Assembly (NCBI GenBank): GCA_963811905.1
Contig: CAWETK010000015.1
Coordinates: forward strand, 170,651 to 234,650
Length of the DNA stretch: 64,000 nucleotides
Origin: DATFVA01 sp963811905
Lineage (GTDB): Bacteria; Bacteroidota; Ignavibacteria; Ignavibacteriales; Ignavibacteriaceae
Direction: 5' to 3'
Shown here: piece by piece, positions 19,080 through 29,151 of the stretch
How the letters are laid out: every line of letters begins with the position of its first letter
Position numbering within the stretch: position 1 is the first letter of the stretch
Made by a program: the position numbers and the translations under genes
Notes under the pieces: model-generated
What the model was told of the DNA's origin: nothing
The model's input: only the letters and a program-made list of their open reading frames with translations
The model's database searches: none

Positions 19080-21143
19080 ATGATGAAAAAGTTACTATTT
19101 ATTTTCTTCCTGATGATTTTCATATCATTAATCGGAATGACGACAGATTCATATGCGCAGCAGAAAAATCCTTTAATTGAGTTTTGTACCGGAACATGGT
19201 GTCAATGGTGTCCCTGCGGTGATGTAACAATTGAGAATTTGCTTGTTACCTATCCAAATCTCATTCCCCTCGCTTATCACGGTCCTGCAGGTCAGGATCC
19301 GTACGCAGATTTCCCGGGAAACAACATAATAGGTTTAATGGGATACTCAGGTTATCCGACGGCTACGGTCAACCGGATGAGTGCACTTGGAGATTATAAT
19401 TCATGGAGCTCAAAAGTTGCTGCCCAGGCCAGTGCAACCGCCACTGTATCAATAAATATCCAGAGGACTTTTGACAGAACTACAGGGCAGCTGGAAGCAA
19501 CAGTTGATATGACTGCTCTTGAAGATTTAACAGGCCAGTATATATATAATATAGTGCTCACCGAGGACAGCCTTATTTATAATCAGATAAACAACGGGCA
19601 ATGTGTAGGCGGAGGAACGAATTGGGTTCACTACTGGGTTGTACGCTCAATGATAAACGGTGCTGCCGGTGAAAATCTGAATACCGGGTCAACATGGAAC
19701 ACCGGGGATATGATAAGCAAAACTGTTTCATACACGGTACCTTCCGCTTATGATTTTGATAAATGCAGCCTGATAATATTCGTTTATAAACAGAATTCAC
19801 CGATGTATCTGGCTGAAGTTCAGCAGACCGAGAAATATCCGCTCGTACCAGTTGATTACCTTGCAAATGCAAACCAGACAAGTCCGGATGTTATAGCAGA
19901 TAATACAACAATTGCAGATTTTAATGTTGTTATACATAACGTCGGAGCTCAGACAGATAATTATGATCTTGATCTTTCTTTCGACGGTCCTTCAGGATGG
20001 GGCCTAAGCTATACAGATGCAAACGGGACTTACCAGATGGGCGAAACCGATTCGGTTGAGGTAGCCTCAGGTGATTCTACTATGGTTACTGTTCACGTAA
20101 ATCCCGATGGTATAAATGGATACGGGATGACTTCTCTTAATTTTGTCTCCCGTAATACTCCTTCTAATCATGGCTCAGTTCAATTAAGGAACGTTACCAC
20201 TACCGGTGTAAATGTATTAGTGATCGACGCAAATGATAATGAATATCAATCCTATGTCGATAGTTCAATTCAAAGGGTGTATACCGGAAGTTACGGGATG
20301 GTCTCAAGGAATTCCCTTATGAATTCTTCACCGGATCTATCACATTACTATACTATTATCTGGACTGAAGGAACAACAAAGCCAGTATTTTACCAGCAGG
20401 ATGTTGATGCACTCCAGTCATACCTGGATACAGGCGGCAACCTTCTGATAAATGGTCAGGATATCGGGGCTGATATTTTTAAAACGGGCGGCCAGAGCCA
20501 ATTTGCCCAGGATTTCTACCATAATTACCTGCATGCCGAATTTGTTAAAGATACAGCAAACGGATTTTATATATATGGAATAGATAGTGATCCGATTGGC
20601 GATGGTATATTCTTCCAGCTGAAGAATATTGTTCACCCGAGATCACACGACCAGATCAGTGCATACGATGCAGATGCGACTCCGATCTTGCAGGTAGGAA
20701 CTTCAGGATCCATTCTTGTAGGATTGAAATCGGAAAATTCCGGATCACGTGTTGTTTATTCATCAATCGGTCTTGAACAAATGCCGGTTGATGTCCGCGA
20801 TACTGTAACAGCACGAAGCTTAAGGTGGCTTATGGAAAATGTCGTTGTAGGTAACGAGGATAGCAGAAGCAATCAAATAAATACATTCTCCCTTAATCAG
20901 AATTATCCTAATCCGTTTAACCCGACTACAAAAATTAAATATTCTATACCATCGGAATCCAAGACTACATTAAAAGTATATGATATACTTGGAAATGAAG
21001 TTGCCACACTTGTTAATAGCGAAAAACAAGCCGGAACGTATGAGGTAGAGTTTAATGCAGCCTCATTATCATCCGGGGTGTACTTCTATAAATTACAATC
21101 TGGTGGATTTCTTCAGACAAGAAAAATGATTGTCCTCAAATAA
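19080..21143 (+). CDS. Omp28-like thiol protein with T9SS sorting domain (copy 1)
   Basis: A secreted protein of 687 residues. Signal peptide about 1-27, then a thioredoxin-like Omp28 domain with the cysteine cluster CTGTWCQWCPCGD (Cys36, 41, 44, 46) and YHGPAGQDPYADF. A long beta-rich middle region includes DINGQDIGADIF-like phrases typical of a glutamine-amidotransferase-like or T9SS-associated fold, which I cannot name with certainty. The type A sorting domain reads NYPNPFNPTTKIKYSI to KMIVLK. Tandem ATG codons at 19080 and 19083 both follow AGAGAGG. The next gene is a full-length paralogue. A redox or disulfide-related surface role is plausible from the cysteines but unproven. Confidence 0.88.
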   Translation: MMKKLLFIFFLMIFISLIGMTTDSYAQQKNPLIEFCTGTWCQWCPCGDVTIENLLVTYPNLIPLAYHGPAGQDPYADFPGNNIIGLMGYSGYPTATVNRMSALGDYNSWSSKVAAQASATATVSINIQRTFDRTTGQLEATVDMTALEDLTGQYIYNIVLTEDSLIYNQINNGQCVGGGTNWVHYWVVRSMINGAAGENLNTGSTWNTGDMISKTVSYTVPSAYDFDKCSLIIFVYKQNSPMYLAEVQQTEKYPLVPVDYLANANQTSPDVIADNTTIADFNVVIHNVGAQTDNYDLDLSFDGPSGWGLSYTDANGTYQMGETDSVEVASGDSTMVTVHVNPDGINGYGMTSLNFVSRNTPSNHGSVQLRNVTTTGVNVLVIDANDNEYQSYVDSSIQRVYTGSYGMVSRNSLMNSSPDLSHYYTIIWTEGTTKPVFYQQDVDALQSYLDTGGNLLINGQDIGADIFKTGGQSQFAQDFYHNYLHAEFVKDTANGFYIYGIDSDPIGDGIFFQLKNIVHPRSHDQISAYDADATPILQVGTSGSILVGLKSENSGSRVVYSSIGLEQMPVDVRDTVTARSLRWLMENVVVGNEDSRSNQINTFSLNQNYPNPFNPTTKIKYSIPSESKTTLKVYDILGNEVATLVNSEKQAGTYEVEFNAASLSSGVYFYKLQSGGFLQTRKMIVLK

Positions 21144-21154
21144 TTTTAATGATC

Positions 21155-21184
21155 GCCCCGGGTAATTCCGGGGCTTTTTGTTTT
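21155..21184 (+). terminator. Terminator between the Omp28-like paralogues
   Basis: A 7-bp GC stem, GCCCCGG/CCGGGGC (21155-21161 and 21168-21174), then TTTTTGTTTT. The two paralogues are therefore probably separate transcription units. Confidence 0.9.
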
Positions 21185-21247
21185 GTTCTAAATACTGTGG
21201 CTTTCTGATAAAAGCAACTAAATTTATATAACACAGGAGAGATCATT

Positions 21248-23302
21248 ATGAAAAAACTGCTAAAAATTTTATCCCCCCTCATCCTCTTCATCTTCTTATC
21301 AGGAACTTTCTTTAATCTGCATGCTCAGACAAAGAACCCTGTACTTGAGTTTTGTACAGGAACATGGTGCCAATGGTGTCCTTGTGGTGATTATACCATT
21401 GAAAACCTGCTTGAAGACTATCCAAACCTGATTCCTATTGCTTATCACGGTCCGGTTGGTTCTGATCCTTATGCAGGTTTCCAGGGAAATAATATAATCA
21501 GCCTCTTAGGTTTTACTGGTTATCCTACAGCCACTATAAACCGGACAAATGCACCGGGGGATTATACCACCTGGACAGCACGGGTACAGTCGCAGGCCAG
21601 TGCTGTTGCAACTGTTTCTATTGATATGGACAAGTCTTTTAATGAATCTACCGGCCAGCTCGAAGCAACTATTTATATCACTCCGCTTCAGGATCTCGCC
21701 GGGCAGTATAAATATAACATCATTCTCACAGAAGACAGTCTCATATACAACCAGGTTAATAATGGCCAATGCGTCAGCGGAGGAACAGACTGGGTTCATT
21801 ACTGGACTGTTCGGGATATGATAAATTCAGCAGCGGGAGAAAATTTAAACACTGCATCACCCTGGAACACCGGGGATATGATTACAAAAACTGTATCATA
21901 TAATGTTTCATCTACTTATAATGCTGACAAATGCAATCTAATCGTTCTTGTTTATAAAGAGAGTTCTCCAATGTACATGGCTGAAATTCAGCAGGCGGAA
22001 CAATGGACTTTGATTTCCCCTGATTATGTCGCATCTGCTTCAACCCGTTCTCCGGATGTAATTGCTGATAATACTACTCCGGCTGAATTTGAAGTAGTTA
22101 TACGCAACCAGGGATTGCTGTCAGACACGTATGATATTAATGCTGAGTTCGCAGGACCATCAGAATGGGCTGTTCAGTTTACAACAATTAATGGCACCTT
22201 TAACCTGGGTGAAACAGACTCTGTACAGGTAAATCCGGGTGATTCAACATTGGTAACCATCAGTGTTAATCCCGAAGGAACGAATGGTGCAGGAAAAACA
22301 AAACTGAATTTTGCTTCAAGATATTCACCCGGAAATCATGGTTCTGCAGTAATGAGAAATGTCACCTCCGGAGGAGTATACGCGCTTGTTGTTGATGCAG
22401 GAGATGGCTATTCCACATATATAGACAGTTCGATGCAGGATGTTTTCGGTGAATCCTACGGAATTGTTTCGAGATCAGCTTTAGATCAGCCGGATGTTGA
22501 CCTTTCCCATTTTTACTTATTAACCTGGTCGCAGGGAACGACACTTCCTGCATTTCATCCTGGTGAAGTAGATGCACTTCAGGCTTTCCTGGACGGAGGA
22601 GGAAATCTCTTCATTAATGGACAGGATATCGGAAGCGATATTTTTGAAGCAACAGGTCAAAGTCAGTTTGCCCAGGATTTTTACCATAATTACCTGCACG
22701 CGGAATATGTAGCTGATGCATCTACATTCTTTTTAATGAAAGGTGTTCCGGGTGATATTATAGGAGACGGTTTTCAGTTCGTGCCGGGATTTATTTATGA
22801 TAAATCACTGGAAAAAATATCCAGGTATGACTCTTATGCAGATTCGATATTGACATATTCGACAGGTCCGAGTGTTTCGGCTATAAGGGCTGATAACGGC
22901 ACTTCAAGGATAGTTTACCTTGGATTTGGACTTGAACAAATTGATTCCAGGGATGTCCGGGATAGCCTGTTTGCAAGAAGCGTCAACTGGCTGACAGAAA
23001 ACGTTGTAGTTGGAAACAGACATTCAGACAATGTTCCTTATACATTCAACCTTGAACAAAATTACCCCAATCCTTTTAACCCGACAACAAAAATAAAATA
23101 TTCAATTCCCTCTGAATCCTATACCAGTCTGAAGGTATATGATATTCTTGGAAATGAAGTAGCAACTCTTGTAAACAGCCAGAAACAGACCGGCAGTTAT
23201 GAAGCAGATTTTAATGCTGCAAATCTTTCTTCAGGAGTCTACTTCTATAAACTCCAGGCATCCGGTTCAGTACTGGTTAGAAAAATGATCGTACTTAAAT
23301 AA
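21248..23302 (+). CDS. Omp28-like thiol protein with T9SS sorting domain (copy 2)
   Basis: A tandem paralogue of the preceding gene, 684 residues, similar along the whole length. The cysteine cluster CTGTWCQWCPCGDYTIENL and the phrase LFINGQDIGSDIFEATGQSQ are conserved, as is the type A sorting domain (NYPNPFNPTTKIKYSI to KMIVLK). Signal peptide about 1-26. AGGAGAG lies at 21235-21241. The copies differ at many positions, so the duplication is not recent. It is followed by its own hairpin. Confidence 0.88.
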   Translation: MKKLLKILSPLILFIFLSGTFFNLHAQTKNPVLEFCTGTWCQWCPCGDYTIENLLEDYPNLIPIAYHGPVGSDPYAGFQGNNIISLLGFTGYPTATINRTNAPGDYTTWTARVQSQASAVATVSIDMDKSFNESTGQLEATIYITPLQDLAGQYKYNIILTEDSLIYNQVNNGQCVSGGTDWVHYWTVRDMINSAAGENLNTASPWNTGDMITKTVSYNVSSTYNADKCNLIVLVYKESSPMYMAEIQQAEQWTLISPDYVASASTRSPDVIADNTTPAEFEVVIRNQGLLSDTYDINAEFAGPSEWAVQFTTINGTFNLGETDSVQVNPGDSTLVTISVNPEGTNGAGKTKLNFASRYSPGNHGSAVMRNVTSGGVYALVVDAGDGYSTYIDSSMQDVFGESYGIVSRSALDQPDVDLSHFYLLTWSQGTTLPAFHPGEVDALQAFLDGGGNLFINGQDIGSDIFEATGQSQFAQDFYHNYLHAEYVADASTFFLMKGVPGDIIGDGFQFVPGFIYDKSLEKISRYDSYADSILTYSTGPSVSAIRADNGTSRIVYLGFGLEQIDSRDVRDSLFARSVNWLTENVVVGNRHSDNVPYTFNLEQNYPNPFNPTTKIKYSIPSESYTSLKVYDILGNEVATLVNSQKQTGSYEADFNAANLSSGVYFYKLQASGSVLVRKMIVLK

Positions 23303-23319
23303 TCATCTCTTCTTTAACG

Positions 23320-23349
23320 GTCCCGGCTAATTTTACTGTTAGCCGGGAC
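23320..23349 (+). terminator. Hairpin after the second Omp28-like gene
   Basis: An 11-bp stem, GTCCCGGCTAA/TTAGCCGGGAC, with an 8-base loop. It is followed by ACGTTT, a weak T tract. Confidence 0.75.
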
Positions 23350-23562
23350 ACGTTTAACTCATTCCGGAAACTTTTCTTTAAAAAAGATATTTTTTTCTTG
23401 CACAAATACTATTTTTTATCTAATATAAAATCCAATCAATAGAGATTTATACAGATACTTTTACGGCGAATGTCTCGTCATTGGTTTGAATAATTCAACA
23501 GAAAACTAAAAAATTAAGTGCTCTTAATTAATTAACTTCTTAATTATCAAACCGGAGGTCTC

Positions 23563-24771
23563 ATGCGTAATAGAACTATTACCATTTTCTTTTCCTTACT
23601 TGTTCTCTGCTGTTTCTCTGCACTGTACGGCCAGTCATCCCCTCAGCCGCAGATTGATAAAACAGCACCCTTTGTAGTTAACCCTAATCCCGACCCTATC
23701 ATTAATAACCTCGAAGCTCCTATTGAAGAGGTGTTCGGTTCAAATGCGAATGCTTTTGGACCTGCAGGGCTGAGAGGCCGCGGCAATGTCTTCCATTGTA
23801 CTACCGCAAAGAAACTTGTAGAACAAAGGCTTTATTTGAATCCAACTTCGGCTGCAAGTTTCCAGTTCCTTGTTTATGAAGGATCAACTTTCGCTGGCAC
23901 ATATAACCTTGTAAGCTCTGTAGATGTTACAGGTGGACCAGGGGAAGGCTGGTATAGTTCCGGTGCTATGGATTATGATCTTCAGGCCGGTATGTATTAT
24001 CTGATATATCCTCAATGGGATGTAAATGCTAATTACTACAACCTGCAGAGTATCTCTCCTTATCCTATTCCCTGCTCATTTGGAGAACTGGTAGGAGGAG
24101 TCGGCTGGGATTGGGCTCCGGTTTATTCTGTACCTGCTCCGGCAACTCAAACCTCGGTAGGACTCGAAGGCACTGGTGTTGCGTATTATCAGACAATTGT
24201 AACTGATGATCTTGTTCCTGTTGAAATGACTTCATTTACTTTTAATGTAAGAGGTAATGATGTCACTCTTAACTGGAGAACGGCTACTGAAACTAATAAC
24301 AATGGTTTTCAGGTTCAGAGAAAAACAGCAGGCGAATGGCAGACTATCGGGTTTATCAATGGTTCCGGTACGACGACGAGTCCACAGGAATATTCATATA
24401 CCGATTCTAAACTTGCAGCAGGTACATATAATTATAGGCTGAACCAGGTCGATTTTGATGGTTCATCACATGCCTCAAGTGAACTTGTTATTGTTGTCAA
24501 CAAAATTGCTGATTTTTCACTGGAACAGAATTATCCGAATCCTTTCAACCCGACAACCCGGATTGGTTATTCGGTTTCCCAGCGCGGTAATGTAAGTCTT
24601 ATTGTATATGATCTGCTCGGCAGGGAAGTTGCAAACCTTGTAAATGAAGTAAAAGAACCCGGTTCTTATAAAGTAAACTTCAATGCATCTAATCTCCCCA
24701 GCGGCGTCTATACATACAGAATTCAATCAGGAAATTTTGTTCAGACAAAGAAAATGATGCTGATGAAATAA
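23563..24771 (+). CDS. Secreted T9SS cargo protein with FN3-like module
   Basis: A protein of 402 residues with signal peptide MRNRTITIFFSLLVLCCFSA. The N-terminal half is a beta-rich domain I do not recognise (FHCTTAKKLVEQRLYLNPTS, AGMYYLIYPQWD). The middle is the FN3-like module VEMTSFTFNVRGNDVTLNWR with TATETNNNGFQVQRK. It ends in a type A sorting domain (NYPNPFNPTTRIGYSV to KMMLMK). GGAGG precedes the start by 5 bp. It is probably a surface or extracellular binding protein; no catalytic motif is seen. Confidence 0.85.
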   Translation: MRNRTITIFFSLLVLCCFSALYGQSSPQPQIDKTAPFVVNPNPDPIINNLEAPIEEVFGSNANAFGPAGLRGRGNVFHCTTAKKLVEQRLYLNPTSAASFQFLVYEGSTFAGTYNLVSSVDVTGGPGEGWYSSGAMDYDLQAGMYYLIYPQWDVNANYYNLQSISPYPIPCSFGELVGGVGWDWAPVYSVPAPATQTSVGLEGTGVAYYQTIVTDDLVPVEMTSFTFNVRGNDVTLNWRTATETNNNGFQVQRKTAGEWQTIGFINGSGTTTSPQEYSYTDSKLAAGTYNYRLNQVDFDGSSHASSELVIVVNKIADFSLEQNYPNPFNPTTRIGYSVSQRGNVSLIVYDLLGREVANLVNEVKEPGSYKVNFNASNLPSGVYTYRIQSGNFVQTKKMMLMK

Positions 24772-24790
24772 TCAGTCATCGATTGACTTT

Positions 24791-24814
24791 AAGGGAGCTT
24801 CGGCTCCCTTTTTT
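24791..24814 (+). terminator. Terminator with UUCG tetraloop
   Basis: AAGGGAGC-TTCG-GCTCCCTT followed by TTTT, 20 bp after the stop at 24771. A canonical stable hairpin. Confidence 0.95.
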
Positions 24815-24895
24815 ATTCCCTAACCTCAATACTTGCTTTATATTTTCCCAAAAGCTATGGCCTACATACGTGATTACTACTGCATTCCCAGTATT

Positions 24896-24950
24896 CACAT
24901 ACGCTTCAGATACGCTCCACATACGCTTCAGATACGCTTCACATACGCTC
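24896..24950. repeat. 11-bp tandem repeat, five units
   Basis: Units CACATACGCTT, CAGATACGCTC, CACATACGCTT, CAGATACGCTT, CACATACGCTC in perfect register. It lies in the 332-bp gap 24772-25103, which otherwise holds only the terminator of the preceding gene. The reverse complement of the same unit forms the array at 63946-64000. Confidence 0.9.
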
Positions 24951-25103
24951 TAAATAACATTCAGATACTTAAATACTATTATAGCTCCTTAACTATGCTT
25001 ATTGATGACCTTTCAAGGATGAGCATTGCCGCAGCAAGTGCCGTCCCGACTTTGCCGTGCCCTGGATATTTATTAATTTAGGCCGTTTAACCTTTTAAGC
25101 GAT

Positions 25104-25985
25104 ATGAAATTTCTTTTATCGATACTGCTTCTTTTATTGGGAATAAATACCGCAGATGCCCAGTTTCGATTGACTGCGCCGGCTTTACTTCCGCAGGAAA
25201 GCCAATTTATTGAAAGCAAATTAACACTCACCGATATCCAGTCCCCCAATCTCAACCTGTTCGGAAATCTGGGAAACAATATTGTTAACAGCTTTAAGGG
25301 CGGCAATCTCTATCTGCAGGTTGCCGGAATAGCTTCCACTGTTTTAATAGTAACTACAAATACAGATTACCATGTTCATAAATTCTTTTATGAGCATGAA
25401 GGTTTCGGTGAAGCTGCTATGCCTGTTATTCGTGCAGGTATGTTTATTCCCTTTGTTACAGGAGGTTCCCTATACGCATACGGAAAACTCGGAAAAGATG
25501 ATCGGGCTGTTGCGGCATCCTTCGCAGTACTGCAGTCAAGTCTTATCGCATTTTTGTATAATTCTTTATTGAAAGCTGTAACCGGGCGTCCTAATCCCGA
25601 CTGGCAGCATAATTCAGATATGAAAGCATTAAGCAAGACATTCAGGTTTGGATTTATGAGGGGAGGGATTTTCTGGGGATGGCCTTCGGGACATACCTCC
25701 TCAACTATGGCAGTTGTTTCTGCACTTACGAGCTTCTATTCCGAAAAAACCTGGCTAAAAGTTGCAGGCTATTCTCTTGTTGCCTATATGATGTATGGGG
25801 TCTCCTCCCTGCACCGCGGCGGAATGCACTGGTTTTCCGATGCGGTAGCAGCAGCTTTTATGAGTTACGCAATCGGTTCAACCGTCGGGAAATACTACAG
25901 GAGTAAATTTCAGCAGGAAAATAGTCCCGGCGGAACACCTCCTGAAGTTGAAATACCTTTACTGAATGTACAGTTTGTATTCTGA
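25104..25985 (+). CDS. PAP2-family membrane phosphatase
   Basis: A protein of 293 residues with an N-terminal signal (MKFLLSILLLLLGINTADA) and several membrane segments. The acid phosphatase signature is complete: KAVTGRPNP (Lys157, Arg162), PSGHTSS (His197) and SLHRGGMHWFSD (Arg238, His242, Asp246). Relatives dephosphorylate undecaprenyl pyrophosphate, phosphatidic acid or lipid A; which applies here cannot be told. It converges with the TSUP permease, with only 9 bp between stops. Confidence 0.9.
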   Translation: MKFLLSILLLLLGINTADAQFRLTAPALLPQESQFIESKLTLTDIQSPNLNLFGNLGNNIVNSFKGGNLYLQVAGIASTVLIVTTNTDYHVHKFFYEHEGFGEAAMPVIRAGMFIPFVTGGSLYAYGKLGKDDRAVAASFAVLQSSLIAFLYNSLLKAVTGRPNPDWQHNSDMKALSKTFRFGFMRGGIFWGWPSGHTSSTMAVVSALTSFYSEKTWLKVAGYSLVAYMMYGVSSLHRGGMHWFSDAVAAAFMSYAIGSTVGKYYRSKFQQENSPGGTPPEVEIPLLNVQFVF

Positions 25986-25994
25986 TAAAAACAT

Positions 25995-26810
25995 TTAGCT
26001 GTATATCGAGTAGATCAGGAATACCAGTCCGGATAATGAAAGTCCTATTCCTATAAGTCTTTTAAGTATGTGTTCATCAGTTCTTGTTGAAAGTGAGTTG
26101 CCTGCTAAAGCGCCGATTACGAACCCGATAACTACAGGGACGGCATAGCCAAAATGAATATTTCCCAGGAAATAATGACTTATACTTCCGGTGAAGCTGG
26201 TAATAACTATCATAAAGAGGCCGGTCGCTGAAGCAATTTGTGTGGGGGTGGAAAAAACTCCAACCATAATAGGCACTTTAAGGAACCCGCCTCCTATACC
26301 GAATAGTCCGGCCATTGTTCCTGCTATTATTCCAAAAACAAGAGCCAGCATCAAACTTACACGGTACGCTCCGTAACCGGTTTTTCGAATAACGGCTGGT
26401 CCGATTTTGTTAAGTTTATAAAATAACGAAGCCTTTATATTTTTAGGTTCCGGATCATATGAGGCGAATATAAAAGTTATCCCCAGGTATACAACAAATA
26501 CCCCGAATATCCATTCAAGAATAAAGATGGGAATTATAACTGAAAGATAGGAGCCAAGAACAGTACCGAAAGCCGTTGGAACTTCAAGCAGAAGACCTGT
26601 CTTGAAATCTATTAATTTCTTCCTCCAGTTGAAAGCAGTTGAAATCAGGGCGCTTGGGAAAAGCGCCACAAGTACAGAGCCGACAGCAATATTGAGAGGG
26701 ACGTGAAATCCGATGACAAGCAGAGGGATCATAAACACTCCACCGCCGAATCCCACAATGGTTCCGAAAGCGCTAACGATAATTCCTATGAGTACAATGA
26801 GGATTTCCAT
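25995..26810 (-). CDS. TSUP (TauE/SafE) family permease
   Basis: An inner membrane protein of 271 residues with about eight hydrophobic segments. It shows the family duplications GFGGGVFMIPLLVI near the N-terminus and GLFGIGGGFLKVPIMVG in the second half. TSUP members export sulfite, sulfoacetate or other organosulfur anions; the substrate here is unknown. A weak AGAAAAG precedes the ATG. Confidence 0.9.
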   Translation of the reverse strand: MEILIVLIGIIVSAFGTIVGFGGGVFMIPLLVIGFHVPLNIAVGSVLVALFPSALISTAFNWRKKLIDFKTGLLLEVPTAFGTVLGSYLSVIIPIFILEWIFGVFVVYLGITFIFASYDPEPKNIKASLFYKLNKIGPAVIRKTGYGAYRVSLMLALVFGIIAGTMAGLFGIGGGFLKVPIMVGVFSTPTQIASATGLFMIVITSFTGSISHYFLGNIHFGYAVPVVIGFVIGALAGNSLSTRTDEHILKRLIGIGLSLSGLVFLIYSIYS

Positions 26811-26985
26811 GTTCTTTTCTTTATTCAGGAAACATTATATTTTAGTCCTGCAGATGCAGATCTAAATAAATACAGCAGATAAAATTAACAATTATTCAGG
26901 TTTGGATGCATTTTTGTAAAAAATGATTCAATCAATTACATGGATTCATCAGTGACAAATATACAATTATTTTAAGGGAGGATTT

Positions 26986-28638
26986 ATGAGCGAGAATAAA
27001 AGAACTTCTAATAATAAAACCCGCAGGCAGTTTATTAAAACCGGAATAGCCGGAGGTATAGCTGCTCTTTCACTGCCTTCCCTTTCGTTCGGAGCCATTC
27101 CGGGACAGGATAAATTATTCAGACAGATTCCATTTGAGCTTGATGAAATCACGATTGGTGAACTGTCTGATGGTTTTAAGTCAGGCAAATATACCGTGCA
27201 TTCCATTGCTGAACTTTATATCTCGCGGATAAATGAAATTGACAAAAAAGGTCCGGCATTAAATAGTGTAATAGAACTTAATCCCGATGCTCTGAGTATT
27301 GCTGATTCACTTGACAGAGAGCTTAAGGAAAAAGGTCCCCGCAGTCCTTTACATGGAATTCCTGTACTTATTAAGGACAACATTGATACTGCTGATAAAA
27401 TGCTCACCACCGCAGGTTCTCTTGCGTTGATGGGTTCCAGACCTCCAAAGGATTCCTTTGTTGTCAGTCAATTGCGGAAATCGGGTGCATTAATACTCGG
27501 AAAAACAAACCTTAGCGAGTGGGCAAATATCCGTTCTACTCATTCAACAAGCGGCTGGAGCGGACGGGGAGGACTTACCAGGAATCCTTACGCACTCGAC
27601 AGAAATACATCCGGTTCAAGTTCGGGTTCGGGGGCTGCTGTATCTGCAAATCTTTGTACAGTTGCTGTAGGAACAGAGACCGATGGATCGGTTGTCAGTC
27701 CTTCTTCAATAAATGGTGTTGTCGGGATTAAGCCTACCGTCGGACTTGTAAGCAGAACGGGGATTATCCCGATTTCGCATTCCCAGGATACGGCCGGGCC
27801 TATGGCAAGAACCGTCAAAGATGCTGCGGTCCTGCTAAGTGCAATGTCCGGGATTGATCCTGAGGATGAATCTAGCACTGATAAAAAGCGAAAGGATTAT
27901 CCTGATTATACGAAGTTTCTTACTGAAGACGGATTAAATGGGTCAAGGATAGGTATTGTAAGAAAATACTTTGGGTTTCTGCCTGAGGTTGATGATATAA
28001 TTGAGAAATCCATTGAACTGCTTAAGGAGAAAGGGGCCGTACTGGTAGATCCGGTTGAGATTGAATCGATTGGAAAATTTGATGATTCCGAAATGAATGT
28101 TCTGCTGTACGAACTTAAAGCCGATATGAAAGCATATCTTGAGCGGCGAGGTCCAGATACACCTGTTCATTCTCTTAAAGATATAATTGAATTCAATAAT
28201 AATCATTCAGCCGAAGAGATGCCCTATTTCAGACAGGAACTTTTTCTTCAGGCGGAGAAAAAGGGACCTCTTACAGACAAAGAGTACATTGAAGCCCTGG
28301 TTAAAAATCATAGGCTGACACGTGATGAAGGAATTGATGCAGTAATGGATAAATATAACCTTGACGCACTTGTCGCCCCTACTGATAGTCCTGCCTGGCT
28401 GACTGACTTTGTGGATGGTGATCATTTCCTCGGCGGATGCTCTTCATTACCAGCAGTAGCCGGATATCCCCATATCACGGTACCTGCAGGCTTCGTCTTT
28501 GGTTTGCCGATCGGAATATCCTTCTTTGGAAGAGCCTGGAGCGAACCCGTATTGTTAAAAATTGCTTATGGTTATGAGCAGGCATCTAAATTCCGCAAGA
28601 AACCGGAATTCCTGCCTTCCGTTAATTTACAGTCCTGA
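26986..28638 (+). CDS. Exported amidase-signature enzyme
   Basis: A protein of 550 residues. The N-terminus has a twin-arginine-type signal (KTRRQFIKTGIAGGIAALS), so it is probably exported folded. The amidase signature catalytic elements are visible: Lys130 in GIPVLIKDNID, the cis-serine stretch SGSSSGSGAAVS (about 209-220) and the nucleophile region TETDGSVVSPS (Ser235). It would hydrolyse an amide bond in the periplasm; the substrate is unknown. AGGGAGG lies 5 bp before the ATG. It converges with the lipoprotein gene at 28698. Confidence 0.92.
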   Translation: MSENKRTSNNKTRRQFIKTGIAGGIAALSLPSLSFGAIPGQDKLFRQIPFELDEITIGELSDGFKSGKYTVHSIAELYISRINEIDKKGPALNSVIELNPDALSIADSLDRELKEKGPRSPLHGIPVLIKDNIDTADKMLTTAGSLALMGSRPPKDSFVVSQLRKSGALILGKTNLSEWANIRSTHSTSGWSGRGGLTRNPYALDRNTSGSSSGSGAAVSANLCTVAVGTETDGSVVSPSSINGVVGIKPTVGLVSRTGIIPISHSQDTAGPMARTVKDAAVLLSAMSGIDPEDESSTDKKRKDYPDYTKFLTEDGLNGSRIGIVRKYFGFLPEVDDIIEKSIELLKEKGAVLVDPVEIESIGKFDDSEMNVLLYELKADMKAYLERRGPDTPVHSLKDIIEFNNNHSAEEMPYFRQELFLQAEKKGPLTDKEYIEALVKNHRLTRDEGIDAVMDKYNLDALVAPTDSPAWLTDFVDGDHFLGGCSSLPAVAGYPHITVPAGFVFGLPIGISFFGRAWSEPVLLKIAYGYEQASKFRKKPEFLPSVNLQS

Positions 28639-28697
28639 AAAATCGTGCAGATAATAGCCAGTATGTTCAGCGATAAGTTTTGAGTAGTTTCAAGTAT

Positions 28698-29093
28698 CTA
28701 GAAACGTCCCATTGAAACCGGAACTTTAAAATCGCTGATGGCAATGCCTACAATTATAGCAAGACTAATTATTCCTAATCCAAGGCATCCCATAGCGAAA
28801 GGATCTATTTGTTCAAGATGAATCGATGTAATATCATTTAATGCTACTTTACCGGTAAATGGTAATTCTTCCTCATCTGTGTTCACCCTGATTCCGTATC
28901 CATAAAGCGAATCTGCTCTAACACTATACATGTTTCTTTCGAACTCATATCTTACCATATCCCTGGAGAGAATAATCAATTTCCCCTTTTGTCCATTTTC
29001 AATTTCGTCAGTTGTGATCTCCTTCAGGCTGTAGCATCCTGTTAAGTATGGAATTAGAGTTATTAAAAGAATAAGAGTGATTATTTTTTTCAT
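28698..29093 (-). CDS. Small lipoprotein related to the broken lipoprotein at 4578
   Basis: A protein of 131 residues with lipobox signal MKKIITLILLITLIPYLTGC. It then reads YSLKEITTDEIENGQ, a strand-rich region, GKVALNDITSIHLEQIDPF, and a C-terminal hydrophobic segment (GLGIISLAIIVGIAI). The disrupted gene at 4578-6123 shows the same order (GCYS, then GNIHLSQISYIQ, then a membrane segment). Both loci share the 11-bp-phased upstream element. Function unknown; a membrane-anchored envelope sensor or stress protein is possible. Confidence 0.75.
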   Translation of the reverse strand: MKKIITLILLITLIPYLTGCYSLKEITTDEIENGQKGKLIILSRDMVRYEFERNMYSVRADSLYGYGIRVNTDEEELPFTGKVALNDITSIHLEQIDPFAMGCLGLGIISLAIIVGIAISDFKVPVSMGRF

Positions 29094-29151
29094 ATTATTA
29101 CTCTATGAAATTGAACATCTATTGTAAACCTAACTCCCTTGAGTTCAATTT

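Noticed and set aside
24896..24950. CRISPR-like array
   Set aside because: Units are contiguous 11-mers without spacers; no cas gene is present in the window.
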